Of a stretch of 64,000 bases of DNA, positions 1-10,763 are shown in pieces. The notes below the pieces were generated by a model, which did not search any database, had not been told where the DNA came from, and worked only from the letters and a program-made list of their open reading frames with translations. A program made the translations under genes and the position numbers. Each line of letters begins with the position of its first letter. Position 1 is the first letter of the stretch. The DNA is from Sarocladium kiliense (lineage: Eukaryota; Ascomycota; Sordariomycetes; Hypocreales; Sarocladiaceae). Location of the stretch: contig JAUZTG010000034.1 of assembly GCA_030734395.1 (NCBI GenBank), positions 496,001 through 560,000 on the forward strand, given 5' to 3'.

Positions 1-437
1 CTAATTCATCCCACCTCGCCAACAAAGGGTTCTCCCCACCCTGACAACAGGGTACATCCACTGCAAAATCCCTCTTGCGGCTCTCAGGGCCGATTGCTCG
101 ACTGTAGTAGTCAATCGCAATAGTAAGCGTTTTTATCCAGAAGGCGCTTGAGGGAGATACGAAGCGCCCTTGTTGGCATGACGATGTAGTGAGTAATACG
201 CTCAAGCGAGATTCGCTGCGGCATCGGCGGCTCCTCCAACGGCTTCTCCCCGTCCAAGGCACCGGAAGGGCTTTTCATCTAAGGGCTACTGAAATCATGT
301 TTGGACTGAAATGTAAATCGATATATGCTCGATATGCGGAGTGCAGTATCCCAATGGTCTAAAGCAAAACCCACCAGAACGCCGTACAAATCATTCGTCA
401 TGACGCCTTCCCTTCTTCGCTCTGCTTTTTTCCATGC
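1..437. other. left-edge intergenic region
   Basis: No gene could be assigned here. On the minus strand one frame stays open from about 230 to the left edge and reads like protein, including a peptide IGPESRKRDFAVDVP. It could be an exon of a gene that lies mostly outside the window. The plus strand is also open from 1 to 120, so the signal is not decisive. The rest is the 3' flank of the minus-strand gene ending at 438. Confidence 0.3.
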
Positions 438-1341
438 CTAGAATCTCTCCTTCATCCTCGCGGCAACAGTCCTCAGGTTTCCATACACCTTTCCGGGAGG
501 CTTACCGAGAATCAGGCTGACGACCGACTCTCTCGCCATGTGAATGTTCTTGAATCCTCCAAGGATGTGGATCTTGGAATCTGCCAAAACGATTCTCGTC
601 CGTGAAGCGTTCTCAATTGCAAACTTGGTCTTGCCATCCTTGCCAGCAATACGACCGATAGCTCGTGCCTGGGTATCACCGTGCATCAATCTAACATCCT
701 TGATCTCAAAAGTCTCGATATAGAGGTCGTCAAGACGCAGCAGGGCGATGGCGTCGTCGACGTCGAAGCCCAGAGTGAAGGCCTTGACAAAGTCCTCTCC
801 CTTCTGCAAGGCGCCTGAGTCTGTGGTGTGCTTGGAGTTGCGCAGCTCGACTGTCTTGCGCTTGATGTTCATGCGGCACTGCAGCTTGAGGTGCTCAACC
901 AGCGGGGGATAGATCGACATCCATTGTTGCTTGAGGGGCGTCATTCGGTGTGGTGGGATGGGGACTTTGCGAGTCTCGACTTTGGCAACGGGATCCTTTG
1001 CCTTACTGTCAGCAAACAAGATCAAGAGTGAAGAAATGGTACTGCAATTTTTGTACGTACAAGATCTTGCGCAGGCGCAAACTTTGGCCTCATTTCCTCA
1101 TCAACATGCATAATGTCGTCCTGGGCAGGCTGGGCCTCGGGTAAGATGAAGTCAGCCTCGTTCGGGGATGAAGGGAGCGCAAGGGCTCCATCTTCGTTGG
1201 CATCTTCTCATTCTGTCAGTCCCGCACTCGTAGAGCCTCAATATGGGAGCATCAGGACGCGAACGTACCCTCGAGTGTCTGATCAACGGGTTCTGGGAGC
1301 GGGGTCTCTGCTGCCTTTTGCAAGGCGGTCGGCGCGGGCAT
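438..1341 (-). CDS. PNO1: Pno1/Dim2, KH-domain pre-rRNA-processing factor of the 40S subunit
   Basis: Three exons are inferred: 1341-1269, 1206-1061 and 1001-438, giving 260 residues, the usual family length. The frame stays open across both junctions. The C-terminal two thirds is the conserved Pno1 core, with the family block TRKVPIPPHRMTPLK just after the second intron and a KH-like segment around GRIAGKDGKTKFAIEN. The N-terminal 75 residues are acidic and variable, as is normal. Known role: Pno1/Dim2 binds pre-18S rRNA in the nucleolus, recruits the Dim1 methyltransferase and travels with the pre-40S particle, masking the cleavage site used by Nob1. The ATG at 1341 is the only suitable start in the first exon. 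Both introns end at an AG lying a few bases after a CTGACAG string, so the first AG must be skipped to keep the frame. The gene diverges from the MDM31-like gene. Confidence 0.93.
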
Positions 1342-1907
1342 CGTGGAAGAGAAGTGGCGAGGTACGGCAGCGAAAGCTGATTATTATGTCGTCTTTATGT
1401 CGATGTGTGACTTTTCGAGGTCCTCGTCTGTTGGAAGGGTCGTAGCTTGCCGCGTTTCTCGGTTCGTTGCTTTAGAAAAGAAGATGCATCCAACTTTTTG
1501 CCTTGTCAATCATCTGGCGCCCCAGTGTCCCGCCTCTCAGAACCACTCAACAGCGCTGGCGCCCAAAAAAAAACCACCCAAGGAGACCCTCGACCTCGAA
1601 AATTTGTGGTGACTTATCGCTGCTTATCGATTGGCTCGGTGCCCCTGCCAGCTCCACTGCCGCTAGAGTCCTTCCCGTAGCGCGTCATGGAAAGCTTCAG
1701 GCGCTGCGGGTCCCCCGACTCTTCCCTGAAAGCAGGATTGTCAGTGGTTCATGGTCGCCAGAGCTGCAAACGAAACCTCCTCTCCGTCGTCACTTGCGAA
1801 ACAATCCCCCAGACTTCATCACTGCATGACTCTTTCCACGACAACTCGAGCGACATCGATCCTATACATCGCTGCGCTTCACTTCGTCATGTGTTGACTT
1901 GGCAAAC
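1342..1907. promoter_or_regulatory. shared divergent promoter of PNO1 and MDM31-like
   Basis: 566 bp separate the two start codons of divergent genes, so it must hold both core promoters and both 5' leaders. It is pyrimidine-rich on the plus strand toward the MDM31 start. No TATA box or named operator could be picked out. The small open frames inside it look like chance. Confidence 0.5.
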
Positions 1908-4121
1908 ATGTCCAGGGGCTTACCACCATGGCTGCTCGGCGGCCGTTTACGGTGGCTGCCTCGAGGTTCAGCTTTGCTCTCTCCGTCTCTTCTTGAAGCC
2001 TCAGCTGCTGGTCACAGAGCTTCGATAGCCGCTGCAGCTCCTTCTTTTTTGGCTCGGAATCTCTCAGACAGCCGATCGATTTCATCACAACCCCTAAAGA
2101 AGCAACCGTTCACCTTAACTTCGTTTGGTCAGCCGCTTGCGAAACCAGCATCATCTGCGTCATCAACCACATCGTTGCTTGGACTGGCATATCCAGACAA
2201 AGCACGATCGATATGGCGACCATCACCTTTCCTGATCCATCGCTTATACTCTAGCGACCGCAAAGATGCGTTACGAAGACACGAAGCCGACAGCAAGGCG
2301 CGAAGTTCAGAAGCCAACAAGACGACTGAAGGTTCTGCGTCATCACCCACTTCCTCTACGAACCAACCCGATCCCGGTCCTACCGATCCTCACCACGACT
2401 CTATTACCTCTTCTGTATCCAAATACCTCCATCTTCCGAGTCTTCCCCATGCACCTACCAAAGAGGATCTTCTCGCCGCTGCCACTGGATTCTGGCAGCG
2501 CCTCAAGGTCCGCTTTAAATGGGCATCAATTCGAAGCATGCGACCTTGGAATGCCGATGAATGGGGCGCATTTGTCTCCTGGTTCCTCTTCGGTCACATT
2601 GTCTGGATCCTTGTTGGAACCACGACCTTCTTCTCTCTGGTCATCTTCTCGATCAACACTGTGTTCGCTCAAGAGTGGTTGGCGAAGAAGATCGGGGACT
2701 ACCTCACCCAGTCCGCTGGGGTGACTGTCATCTTCGAGTCTGCCATCGTGCCCAAGTGGAATGATGGCGTCATCTCGTTCCGCAATGTATTCGTCTCCAG
2801 GCGTCCAGGACAGGTCAAGTCGTCCGTCAGCAAGGGCTCCTCTGACGCTGCAGCTGTTGCCGCTGCTGGACGCCATTCTCCCTCAGAGCCACATGAGATT
2901 GAGGATGACGGTAACTATACGCAGTTTGATGTCACCATCGCCAACGTCAATGTCACCATGTCTTTCATCAACTGGTGGAACGGCAAGGGTCTCCTCAGGG
3001 ACGTGGAGGTGAAGGGTATCAGAGGTGTCATCGACCGCACATCCGTCCATTGGTCCTCCGAGGACGTCGACCCCTTATCCTATCGCCATACACACCAACC
3101 GGGCGATTTTGAGCTTGAATCCTTTAAGCTTGAGGATCTCCTTCTGACTATTCATCAACCTGACGGTTTCCGGCCCTTTTCTGTCAGTATCTACTCATGC
3201 GAACTCCCGCAGCTGCGCAAGCAGTGGCTCTTTTACGACTTCCTCTCCGCCAATAACATGTCTGGCTCCTTTGATGGATCTCTGTTCACAATTCATCCTC
3301 GCCAAGCTCACGGCATTGGCCCAGGGTCTGGTCACGCTCAGGATGAGATAGCCGCGATAGGCGATGTGAGCGCATGGAAGAAGATTAGCAGATTGCGCAT
3401 CGATGGCCTGAAGATCGATCACCTCAACCGCGGTGTCGACGGGCCATTTGGTTGGATTTATGAAGGCAACGTCGACATCATCGCAGACATCATGTTCCCC
3501 GCCGATACGGACGAGGGGATCACGAAGGTCATGTCAGACTTCTACGACCAACTTGAAGACATTGTGATCGCAAACCGCAACCGCTTCCTGTATAACACGA
3601 CCATCGGACCTCTCGGTCCCATCATCAACCAAGAACCCCCAACACCCACTCTACTCTCCTCCGGCCACCTCTCCGACGCCTCAACCGAACCCCCGCGCCT
3701 CCACGAACAAACCACCATCCCCTCTCAACCAATATCTCACTCTGACGAAGACCGCCGCTACCTCATCATGGACCTCCGCATCCACCTTAACGACGTCAAA
3801 GCCGCCGTCCCTCTCTTCACCAAGGACATCTCATACGTCAACCAAGCCCTGGTCCGTCCCATCGTCGCCTATATCAATGCCAAGAAGACATACATTCCCA
3901 TCACATGCCGCATCGTCAAGCGCGCTACCGACTTTGACGGATCATGGTCCGTCTTTGACTGTGGCCTAATGAATGATGCCAGCGCAGAGATGTACGACGC
4001 CTTTGCAAGAGATGTAGAAGACCAGCACAGTCGAGTACGGAGGTTCAGGAAGGTTGGGTTCTGGACGTTGAGTCTGGCGGTCCATGCTCTGTTCATGGGT
4101 ATGGCTGGAAATGTTGTTTAA
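1908..4121 (+). CDS. MDM31: Mdm31/Mdm32-family mitochondrial inner-membrane protein
   Basis: A single exon encodes 737 residues. The first 60 or so residues are rich in Arg, Ser, Ala and Leu with almost no acid, as expected of a mitochondrial presequence. A hydrophobic segment lies around residues 225-260 (FVSWFLFGHIVWILVG) and a second near the C-terminus (FWTLSLAVHALFMGMAG). Between them lies the family block (TVIFESAIVPKWNDGVISF; later NVTMSFINWWNGKGLLRDV). Mdm31 and Mdm32 are inner-membrane proteins needed for mitochondrial shape, nucleoid stability and cardiolipin/phospholipid homeostasis in yeast. The frame is also open from a TTG at 1899, but the first ATG is at 1908 and fungal nuclear genes rarely start at TTG. 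I cannot separate Mdm31 from Mdm32 by eye; Mdm31 is the likelier name. Confidence 0.88.
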   Translation: MSRGLPPWLLGGRLRWLPRGSALLSPSLLEASAAGHRASIAAAAPSFLARNLSDSRSISSQPLKKQPFTLTSFGQPLAKPASSASSTTSLLGLAYPDKARSIWRPSPFLIHRLYSSDRKDALRRHEADSKARSSEANKTTEGSASSPTSSTNQPDPGPTDPHHDSITSSVSKYLHLPSLPHAPTKEDLLAAATGFWQRLKVRFKWASIRSMRPWNADEWGAFVSWFLFGHIVWILVGTTTFFSLVIFSINTVFAQEWLAKKIGDYLTQSAGVTVIFESAIVPKWNDGVISFRNVFVSRRPGQVKSSVSKGSSDAAAVAAAGRHSPSEPHEIEDDGNYTQFDVTIANVNVTMSFINWWNGKGLLRDVEVKGIRGVIDRTSVHWSSEDVDPLSYRHTHQPGDFELESFKLEDLLLTIHQPDGFRPFSVSIYSCELPQLRKQWLFYDFLSANNMSGSFDGSLFTIHPRQAHGIGPGSGHAQDEIAAIGDVSAWKKISRLRIDGLKIDHLNRGVDGPFGWIYEGNVDIIADIMFPADTDEGITKVMSDFYDQLEDIVIANRNRFLYNTTIGPLGPIINQEPPTPTLLSSGHLSDASTEPPRLHEQTTIPSQPISHSDEDRRYLIMDLRIHLNDVKAAVPLFTKDISYVNQALVRPIVAYINAKKTYIPITCRIVKRATDFDGSWSVFDCGLMNDASAEMYDAFARDVEDQHSRVRRFRKVGFWTLSLAVHALFMGMAGNVV

Positions 4122-4673
4122 GCGAGTGGCTATTCCATCCTCAGCTGGAAGACCTGGCTATTGTACACTCACGGTGGTTGGACGGATTTTTACATGTATC
4201 AGGCGTGGGGCTCAGAGGCTAAAGATTAACAAATGGGCATGGCGTTCAGGGGGGATTTCGAATTTTGGATCGGGTTGCAACAAGAGCGAACAGCGTGGCA
4301 TCGGAAGCACAACCTCCCCCTTCTCTGGCGTTTTTTGAGTGGCTTGTTTTGGGATCGTGTTTTAACGAACGAGAGAGGCAAGGAGGGTTGCGTTTTGTCA
4401 TTACGAATATGTGTAGCAATAAATACACGTGGAATACCTCTTGAGGTTAAGACTATCATAAGAGATAAGAAAACCTGCATTGCTACTGAATGATGGGGAT
4501 CCGAATAGGTGCTACAATAGTTGCCAAACAGGAATCAGAATAACGGCTAGAGTAACCATGCATTCAGGTAGAGAATCCAAGGTCCTTTGATGACAGCAGG
4601 GATCATGCACGCACATATCACGAAGTTCAGTATTGCGAGTATGAATCAAACAGAAGTTCAAATTTCATTTCAA

Positions 4674-4945
4674 CCAGCCATTCTGGTTTCACAAAACCCA
4701 GGAGTCTCGAGATCATCCCAAGGCCAAGGCCCTTTTCTCATTGAAAGCTGCGCATTATGCTTCTCGTTGCCCAAAGCGTCCTGACACTGTCAAGATATCC
4801 CCTTTTTTGTGGGAAAAAAAAGTACTCTATATCAGCTGAACAAGAAATATCAAAGAACCAGATCCCATGCGACTTTCTTCCTCTCTGCGCCGTCTGATCT
4901 CTACAAGCCATTCTGGCTTCGCAAACCCCAGGGGTCTCGGGCTCA
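4674..4945 (-). repeat. two diverged copies of a short, possibly coding motif
   Basis: Segments 4674-4715 and 4903-4945 match at roughly 83 percent by eye. On the minus strand they read LLGFVKPEWLVEM and PLGFAKPEWLVEI. Most differences across the core fall at third codon positions, a pattern left by protein-level selection. The copies are 230 bp apart, so they are out of frame with each other, and each frame ends soon after the motif. They could be remnants of a duplicated exon or gene fragment. No family was recognised. Confidence 0.4.
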
Positions 4946-5049
4946 GCAAAAGATCGCATTCTTTTCCCTCCGTAGGTTTCATGGAGTCTATGCACATGAA
5001 CCTAAGCCACCTTGCCATCATCCCGCCAGGCATGCGAGGACGGGGGTTG

Positions 5050-5078
5050 GTCGGCTGTGAATCCAGTTCACAGCCGAC
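5050..5078. other. 12-bp perfect hairpin in the eIF3j 3' flank
   Basis: GTCGGCTGTGAA (5050-5061) pairs perfectly with TTCACAGCCGAC (5067-5078) around a 5-nt loop. It lies about 130 nt beyond the eIF3j stop codon and so is probably in or near the 3' UTR. Function unknown; it may shape 3'-end formation or mRNA stability. Confidence 0.55.
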
Positions 5079-5206
5079 ATGCTTGCATCATGAGCGGTAG
5101 GTAATTGTACCGAGTGGGTCAGTCCAAATCCTATGCAGAAGGGTAGCGTCGAGCGCCAGCGAGATGCAGCGAGGCGACCAAACTTGTGTAGTGGTGTTTG
5201 GGTCGT

Positions 5207-6496
5207 TCACATGAAGTCATCGCTGTACATTTGTCAGTACGATCTGATTTCAACAGGTAAAATGGTCTTAACATACTCGCCAAAGGCATCGTCATAGGTG
5301 TCCATGTCCGTGGTGTTAGCACGGGTGGTGACGACGGAGACCTTGGTCTTAGCAGCCTTGGTCTTCTTGCCGCCGCTCATGGCGGCCTTCTCCTCCTTCA
5401 TCTTCTCATTGCTGAGAGCAGTGAGGGAGCTAGCAATCTTCTTGATCTGATCACTTGGAAGCTCCTTAGCCAGCTGCTTGGCGAACTCCTGAAGGAAGAG
5501 GGAGTAGTGAGCCTTCTTGGCGGAGCTGGTGATGATGGGGCCGAGGGTCTCGCGGAGGGCGGTGAACTGAGTCTTGGTGGTCGGGTTGAAGAGGGGAAGG
5601 TCGGCAATGTTCACCGTGTTGTTCGGGTCGTTGGGGTCGAGAACGACGGCAGTACCGACGGTGGTTCCCTTGCGGTTGTTGCTGATGCCAATCTCGCCAA
5701 AGAGATCCTGGGCGTGAGCCAGGTCTGCATCCTTCTCGGTGCGGCGAAGACGCTCGCGACGCTCGGCGGGAGTCTCATCCTCGTCATCCTCGCTGAAGAG
5801 GCCTTCCGCTTCACGAGCACGAGCACGCTCGGCCTTGTGCTCGGCAACACGCTGGGCCTTGGACTTCTTGTTGGCGGCGGCTTCGGCATCAGCCTTGGCC
5901 TTGGCCTCAGCAGCCTTCTTTGCCTTCTCGCGCTCTACCTCGGAGTCTTCGGCGGCATCCCAGGAATCGAGGACCTAGAAAGAGGGGAGTCAAGGTCAGC
6001 CAACGCGTCCTTGGTGTTGATCTCGACGAACAAACAAGAAGGGCGATTCTTCTGACGTCGAACATATGACAGGACGGATGAACTTACATCGCTGTCGTCT
6101 TCCTCATCTTCGAAGACACGACGGCGCTGAACAGCAGTGACCGGGGGTGAAGAGGGAGCGCTGGCACTGGAGGCGGAGCTGGACTCCTCGTCGTCTGTAT
6201 GGAGTCGCAAAGAGCGGTCAGCCAAATGCAGGTATGGGGGGGACGTGCTATTCAGGGATCGCGCAGGAGAACCCCACAGAGGCGCATCGATTTATAGCGG
6301 GAAGAGGCTCAAACGGGACGATTGAATGGTCAAGCAGAGGACGATCTGCCGGTGACCGAGAGGCCGGTTGTGTAAGGCGCGCGGCGGCGTGCCCTATGCG
6401 CGACACTATCGCGCCCACACAGCCGCCTGCCTCATGGATAATAGGGGGAGGAACATGGTAAAGTGCGTGCTTACCCCACTGTTTCGGTGCAGGCAT
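5207..6496 (-). CDS. HCR1: eIF3 subunit J (Hcr1)
   Basis: Four exons: 6496-6475, 6194-6088, 5974-5277 and 5222-5207, giving 280 residues with every junction in frame. The first exon codes only MPAPKQW plus one base, and the last is a 16-nt micro-exon adding DDFM-stop. Without the last splice the protein would end about 12 codons later in unrelated sequence. The donor GTATGT at 5276 is perfect, and an acidic-FM end is typical of eIF3j. The N-terminus is acidic (EDEEDDSD), followed by a Lys/Ala/Glu-rich helix (AKKAAEAKAKADAEAAANKK) and the conserved block LFNPTTKTQFTALRETLGP. eIF3j sits near the mRNA entry channel and decoding centre of the 40S subunit and in yeast also helps termination and ribosome recycling. 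The first intron is 280 nt, the second 113 nt. Confidence 0.93.
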
Positions 6497-9369
6497 GATG
6501 ATGTCAGAAGGGATCTCTTGGGTTTATTTGGGATTTGCGAATCGAGAAGATGAAAAGCGGTTGTGCTCTAGTGAGGATTTGCGCGACTGGCGATGCGAGG
6601 ATTTGTTGTGTGGTGATCGGTGGTGGTTGATGCGGGAGTTGGGTGATGGCGCCGAAAGCGTGGTCTGTGGACGTCGAAGAAGTACTCGGTTATGAGGCTA
6701 CGGGGTCGACTCGAAGGTTTGGAGACGAGGAAATAAGTTTTGACGTTGGGAAAGCGTAATGCTATCGTGCTGCGTCGAGGAAAGTTTGTCTGCTGGTAGG
6801 AAGCTTTTCGCGAGGAAGAGAAGAGAAGAAAGGGAGAGAGGGAGAAGAGAGGGAGGGAGGAGGGCGAGGGCTTTGGGGTTTCGGGCTGGGTGCGGTGGGT
6901 GTGTGCGTGCGCAGGCGGGCATGGGCAGTGTCAGGCAGTCGCTACAGTGGGTGACAGCGAGGGAAAGGGGGGGTAAAACTAAATGGAGGGGCGGCCTGGG
7001 TCGGAACGCGGCTGACGATAGTGGTGGACGATGCATAATTTTTTGGGAGAGGGAGGTGGTACTTCTTTTGAGGTCATGTATCTAATTCCGGCGTGCGTAG
7101 GACAAAAAATGAAAGAGGGCGATGGACGCAAGGACGGCAAATCAGGGATGCAGACACACAAAGCTGCATGCTGGTAAGCGGAAAGTCATGTGCATCGTCG
7201 AGTCATAGGCAGGCTGGGCATCTGTGTCATGTCCTGCAAGTGTTTTCTGTGCCTGCATTCACAGTGACGAGGGCGAGGGACAAAGTCGAAGGCAGAATGC
7301 CCCGCGATTGCTGTCATTGTGCACTGACGGCATAAAAACGCGCCAGAGTGCAGATGGAACCGTGTCCACTGTGGGATAGTGGTGACCTCAGCGCGAGGAA
7401 TCCCGTCCGTCCGTCCGACTCACCCTGGTTGTCGCTGCCTGACGGTGCTGCGACTCCCTGCCCAGGATTGGGATTGGGCTTGGGCGTGATTCCATTCGCA
7501 AATTGTTTCAAGGCCCCGGGATCCACCAATCCGATTCCATTCCAACCTTTGGCATCGTCGATCCTTGCTCGCGTCACGCGTCCTCCCGCGCCGTTGTGAT
7601 GTAGACGTCACGCTGCAGCAACCGTCGCCAAAAAACTGCATGGGACCGTTTGAGCGATTCTGTGTGATGAGGTAACCTCGTCAGGACGTCGAAATACCAC
7701 GCTGCAGCAGACTCGAGTCTTCTAGGCCTTGGGTCTCGTAGCGTGTGACATTACAGGAAAGGTGGTGCGATCTCCTCCGCATATATTCTCCAGTGTCTAT
7801 TGCTGATGGGATTCGACATTTGCCGTCGAAATGAAGACCAAGGTACCACCTACCTTCCTTACCTGAGCCCGGATGTCGTCAAGGGCCGGTGCAAGACAAT
7901 GTATCGTAGGGTTACGCAACCCTGGCTTGGGTCACTCTCTCGGTAACTTGATCTCCACGAGTGCGTTTCCGTGAGACCGCAGCAGTGCATCCCATTTCTG
8001 GCATCGCGGGGACGGGACTTGCTCGTATTGATGTGGTTGACACTTTGGGTGGCGTTCCCTGTTCTCAGCAAAACGGGAGGCCTATCTCCAAGCCAATTGC
8101 ACCCTTCGCTTTGCATAAGCCATGTCGTGCCAAACTGGTAGGTAGAATATGAAGTAGAACATGAAAGATATTTCCTCAGCCGGGTAGTCTCCTATCTGGC
8201 ATAATAGCACATCTTCACATGCCGCCTCTGTGCATGGGGTACACTCAGCATCGTCTTCACTGGTACTCCGCATGTGATACTGCGTCCAACCCTGGAAAAT
8301 TGGTAATCTGTGAAGGTGACTCATCCCATTGCATGATATTGGAAACCCGCCTTAGCACTTTCACAACAACGCGAATTGGGACAACACAAGAAGCATACCA
8401 AACTACAAGTAGAAGAAGCCCGAATCACCAAAGGAAAGAAATGGAACAGGCACTGCGAACATGCTCTGCCTGAAAGCATGTGAAAAGCAGGTAGCAGTCA
8501 TCTGCACCATGTTACAGGGTAACCTAGCACCATTACAGTGGCGAAGCTCTTGGCCGATAATCTCGGGCTCCTCCAATTCCCGAACTGGACTTTCATCATG
8601 TTGGCAATCAAACCAAATCCAATATTAACATGATCATCTCTTGTCATGGAGTTCTTTTCAGGTCACAAGGCCAATCTTCCCGACTATAAACCCGCGGAGA
8701 AGGCAGACAGTGCCTCATTCCTATGGCTCAAGCGAGAATATCTCGGACCCATCACCCTCCTTCAGTCTTCCGGCCTCTCCCGCAGCCTCACCTTAACCCA
8801 CAGCTCGCTCACCTTAACCCTCTCCGTCTTACAGCCAAGCCGGTTCCCGCCGCAGTCGCACCCTTAGAATCTCCTATTCCTTCATTTGCTACACATTCTT
8901 TTTGTACCCTTTTGCTTACTACAGCTACGCCTCATCGACAAGAATCGGCGCATATTGACTCACAACACGCGTGTTTCTGCTGTTACGGTACCTGAAGTTT
9001 CCGTTGGCCTAGCTCGCGCTTTCGGCCAATTCGTCCGTCCATTCAGGCCATAGCCTATTGTCTGACTTCGTATTGGTTCCCTGGCTGGCCCCTCCCGTGG
9101 TTTACACCAACACCACAGGGCGGGCGGCATGTCAGCCGCAGGCCATATATAAAGATGGCAGCTGAGACTCGGGTGCAACGCCAGGCACCTGCTTCATGCC
9201 TGAGTCCTTCAATTATGATAAAGACAAAGAAAAACCTTCAAGCACTCCTGTGACACACATAATTCTCAACACCTCAATCCTCGACTTGACCTTCACTACC
9301 TGACAGGCAAACCTTCATCACCACCATCCTCAGCCTCATATACCATCTCGCAATTGATCATAACCCATC
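6497..9369. other. 2.9-kb intergenic region between eIF3j and AOX
   Basis: It contains the eIF3j promoter (purine-rich on the plus strand, 6500-6900) and the AOX promoter. No open frame here looks like a protein. The AOX-proximal end has a CCAAT box at 9026-9030 and a TATA-like element at 9146-9153. No tRNA or transposon was recognised. Confidence 0.5.
9146..9153 (+). promoter_or_regulatory. TATA-like element of AOX
   Basis: TATATAAA lies 217 nt upstream of the AOX start codon. A CCAAT box (9026-9030) lies about 115 nt further upstream. A clear TATA box suits an inducible gene; alternative oxidase is normally switched on when the cytochrome pathway is blocked. Confidence 0.45.
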
Positions 9370-10548
9370 ATGATCACCACAACAATTCACCACCAGGCCT
9401 CAGGTCCTACCCTGCGCGCTCTTCCCCTCCGCCGCGTCACAACAACGATCTTCCTCACCAACACTCCCAGACTCACATGCGCCGCCGCCATTCACACCTC
9501 CCCAGCCCGCCTCTTCTCAACGACACAAGCCGCCCAGATCCGAGACTTCTTCCCTACTAAAGAGACGAACCACATCCGCAAGACCCCTCCTGTTTGGCCA
9601 CACCATGGCCACACTATGGAGGAAATGCTGGCTGTGACGCCGGCTCATCGTCCGCCTCGTGGATTCGGTGATTGGGCGGCTTGGAAGATTGTGAGGGTTG
9701 CGAGATGGGGCATGGATTTCTTCACTGGCATGAGCAGGAAGCAGGCCAGTGACCCGAAGAACCCTACCACCGCCGTCGCGGCCGATGAGCCCTTCACAGA
9801 ATCCCAATGGGTAAGCACGCAACCCCCTCAAAAGCTACGATCCACCGCATACACGCAATGATGCTCATCCTCATGCCAGTTCATCCGCTTCATCTTCCTC
9901 GAAAGCATCGCCGGAGTCCCCGGCATGGTCGCCGGTATGCTTCGCCACCTCCACTCCCTCCGCCGCCTCAAGCGCGACAACGGCTGGATCGAGACACTCC
10001 TCGAGGAATCCTTCAACGAACGCATGCACCTCCTCATCTTCATGAAGATGTGCGAGCCCGGGTGGTTCATGAAGATCATGATCCTCGGCGCACAAGGCGT
10101 GTTCTTCAACAGCTTGTTCATCGCATACCTCCTGTCTCCAAAGATCGTCCACCGCTTTGTTGGATACCTTGAGGAGGAGGCTGTTCATACGTACACTCGC
10201 GCTATCGCCGAGATCGAAGCGGGCCAACACCCCAAGTGGACTGATCCTAAGTTCCAGATCCCGGATATTGCTGTCCAGGTAAGCCTTCCACCCAGAATCC
10301 AAGCATGCAAGACCTAGGCTAACATGGTTCTAAACCAGTACTACAATATGCCTGAAGGCAACCGCACAATGAAGGATCTCATCCTCTACATCCGCGCGGA
10401 TGAAGCCACTCACCGCGGCGTGAACCACACCCTCGGCAACCTGAACAACAAAGAAGACCCGAACCCCTTCGTCAGTGACTTCAAGGACATGGAACGCCCC
10501 AAGGCCGCTCTGAAGCCTCAAGGCTACGAACGCTCGGAAGTCATCTGA
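9370..10548 (+). CDS. AOX1: mitochondrial alternative oxidase
   Basis: Three exons: 9370-9810, 9880-10278 and 10339-10548, giving 349 residues. The enzyme passes electrons from ubiquinol straight to oxygen, bypassing complexes III and IV. The first 60 residues form a presequence rich in Arg, Thr and Pro. All di-iron motifs are visible: E155 in LESIAG, E194 and H197 in NERMH, the LEEEAVH motif around 245-250, and E302/H305 in RADEATHR. Hydrophobic helices (GVPGMVAGM; IMILGAQGVFFNSLFIAYLL) anchor it as a monotopic protein on the matrix face of the inner membrane. Both introns are short (69 and 60 nt), and the second has the branch site GCTAAC. Length and motifs suggest a functional enzyme. TATA and CCAAT elements lie upstream, and a perfect hairpin lies 190 nt past the stop. 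Confidence 0.97.
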
Positions 10549-10736
10549 GCCTCGCACTTCTCTCATCGAAAATGAGTTAACAGGAGTGCGTTCGAGACAA
10601 ATCATCTCCTATGTAGCAGACATCATACAGCGATTGGCGTTCTTTTTTACTTGGCATGGGGGAAGGAAATTCGCAACTCAATGGAATTTTTGAAGATGCC
10701 AGCAGGCTATTTATGGTAGAAGAGTCGCACGGTGGA

Positions 10737-10763
10737 AGGAAGCCGTGTCAAACACGGCTTCCT
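10737..10763. other. 12-bp perfect hairpin in the AOX 3' flank
   Basis: AGGAAGCCGTGT (10737-10748) and ACACGGCTTCCT (10752-10763) are exact reverse complements around a CAA loop. It lies 190 nt after the AOX stop codon, likely in the 3' UTR or at the polyadenylation region. Function unknown. Confidence 0.6.

Larger units (their letters stand above)
4122..5206. other. intergenic region with a duplicated peptide-like motif
   Basis: About 1.1 kb between the convergent ends of the MDM31-like gene and eIF3j. It has no normal gene. It holds two related segments of about 42 bp (4674-4715 and 4903-4945) whose minus strands both read LGFxKPEWLVE, and a 12-bp perfect hairpin at 5050-5078. Confidence 0.6.

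Noticed and set aside
1899..1907. TTG start giving three extra residues to the MDM31-like protein
   Set aside because: An ATG follows at 1908, and TTG initiation is not expected in a fungal nuclear gene.
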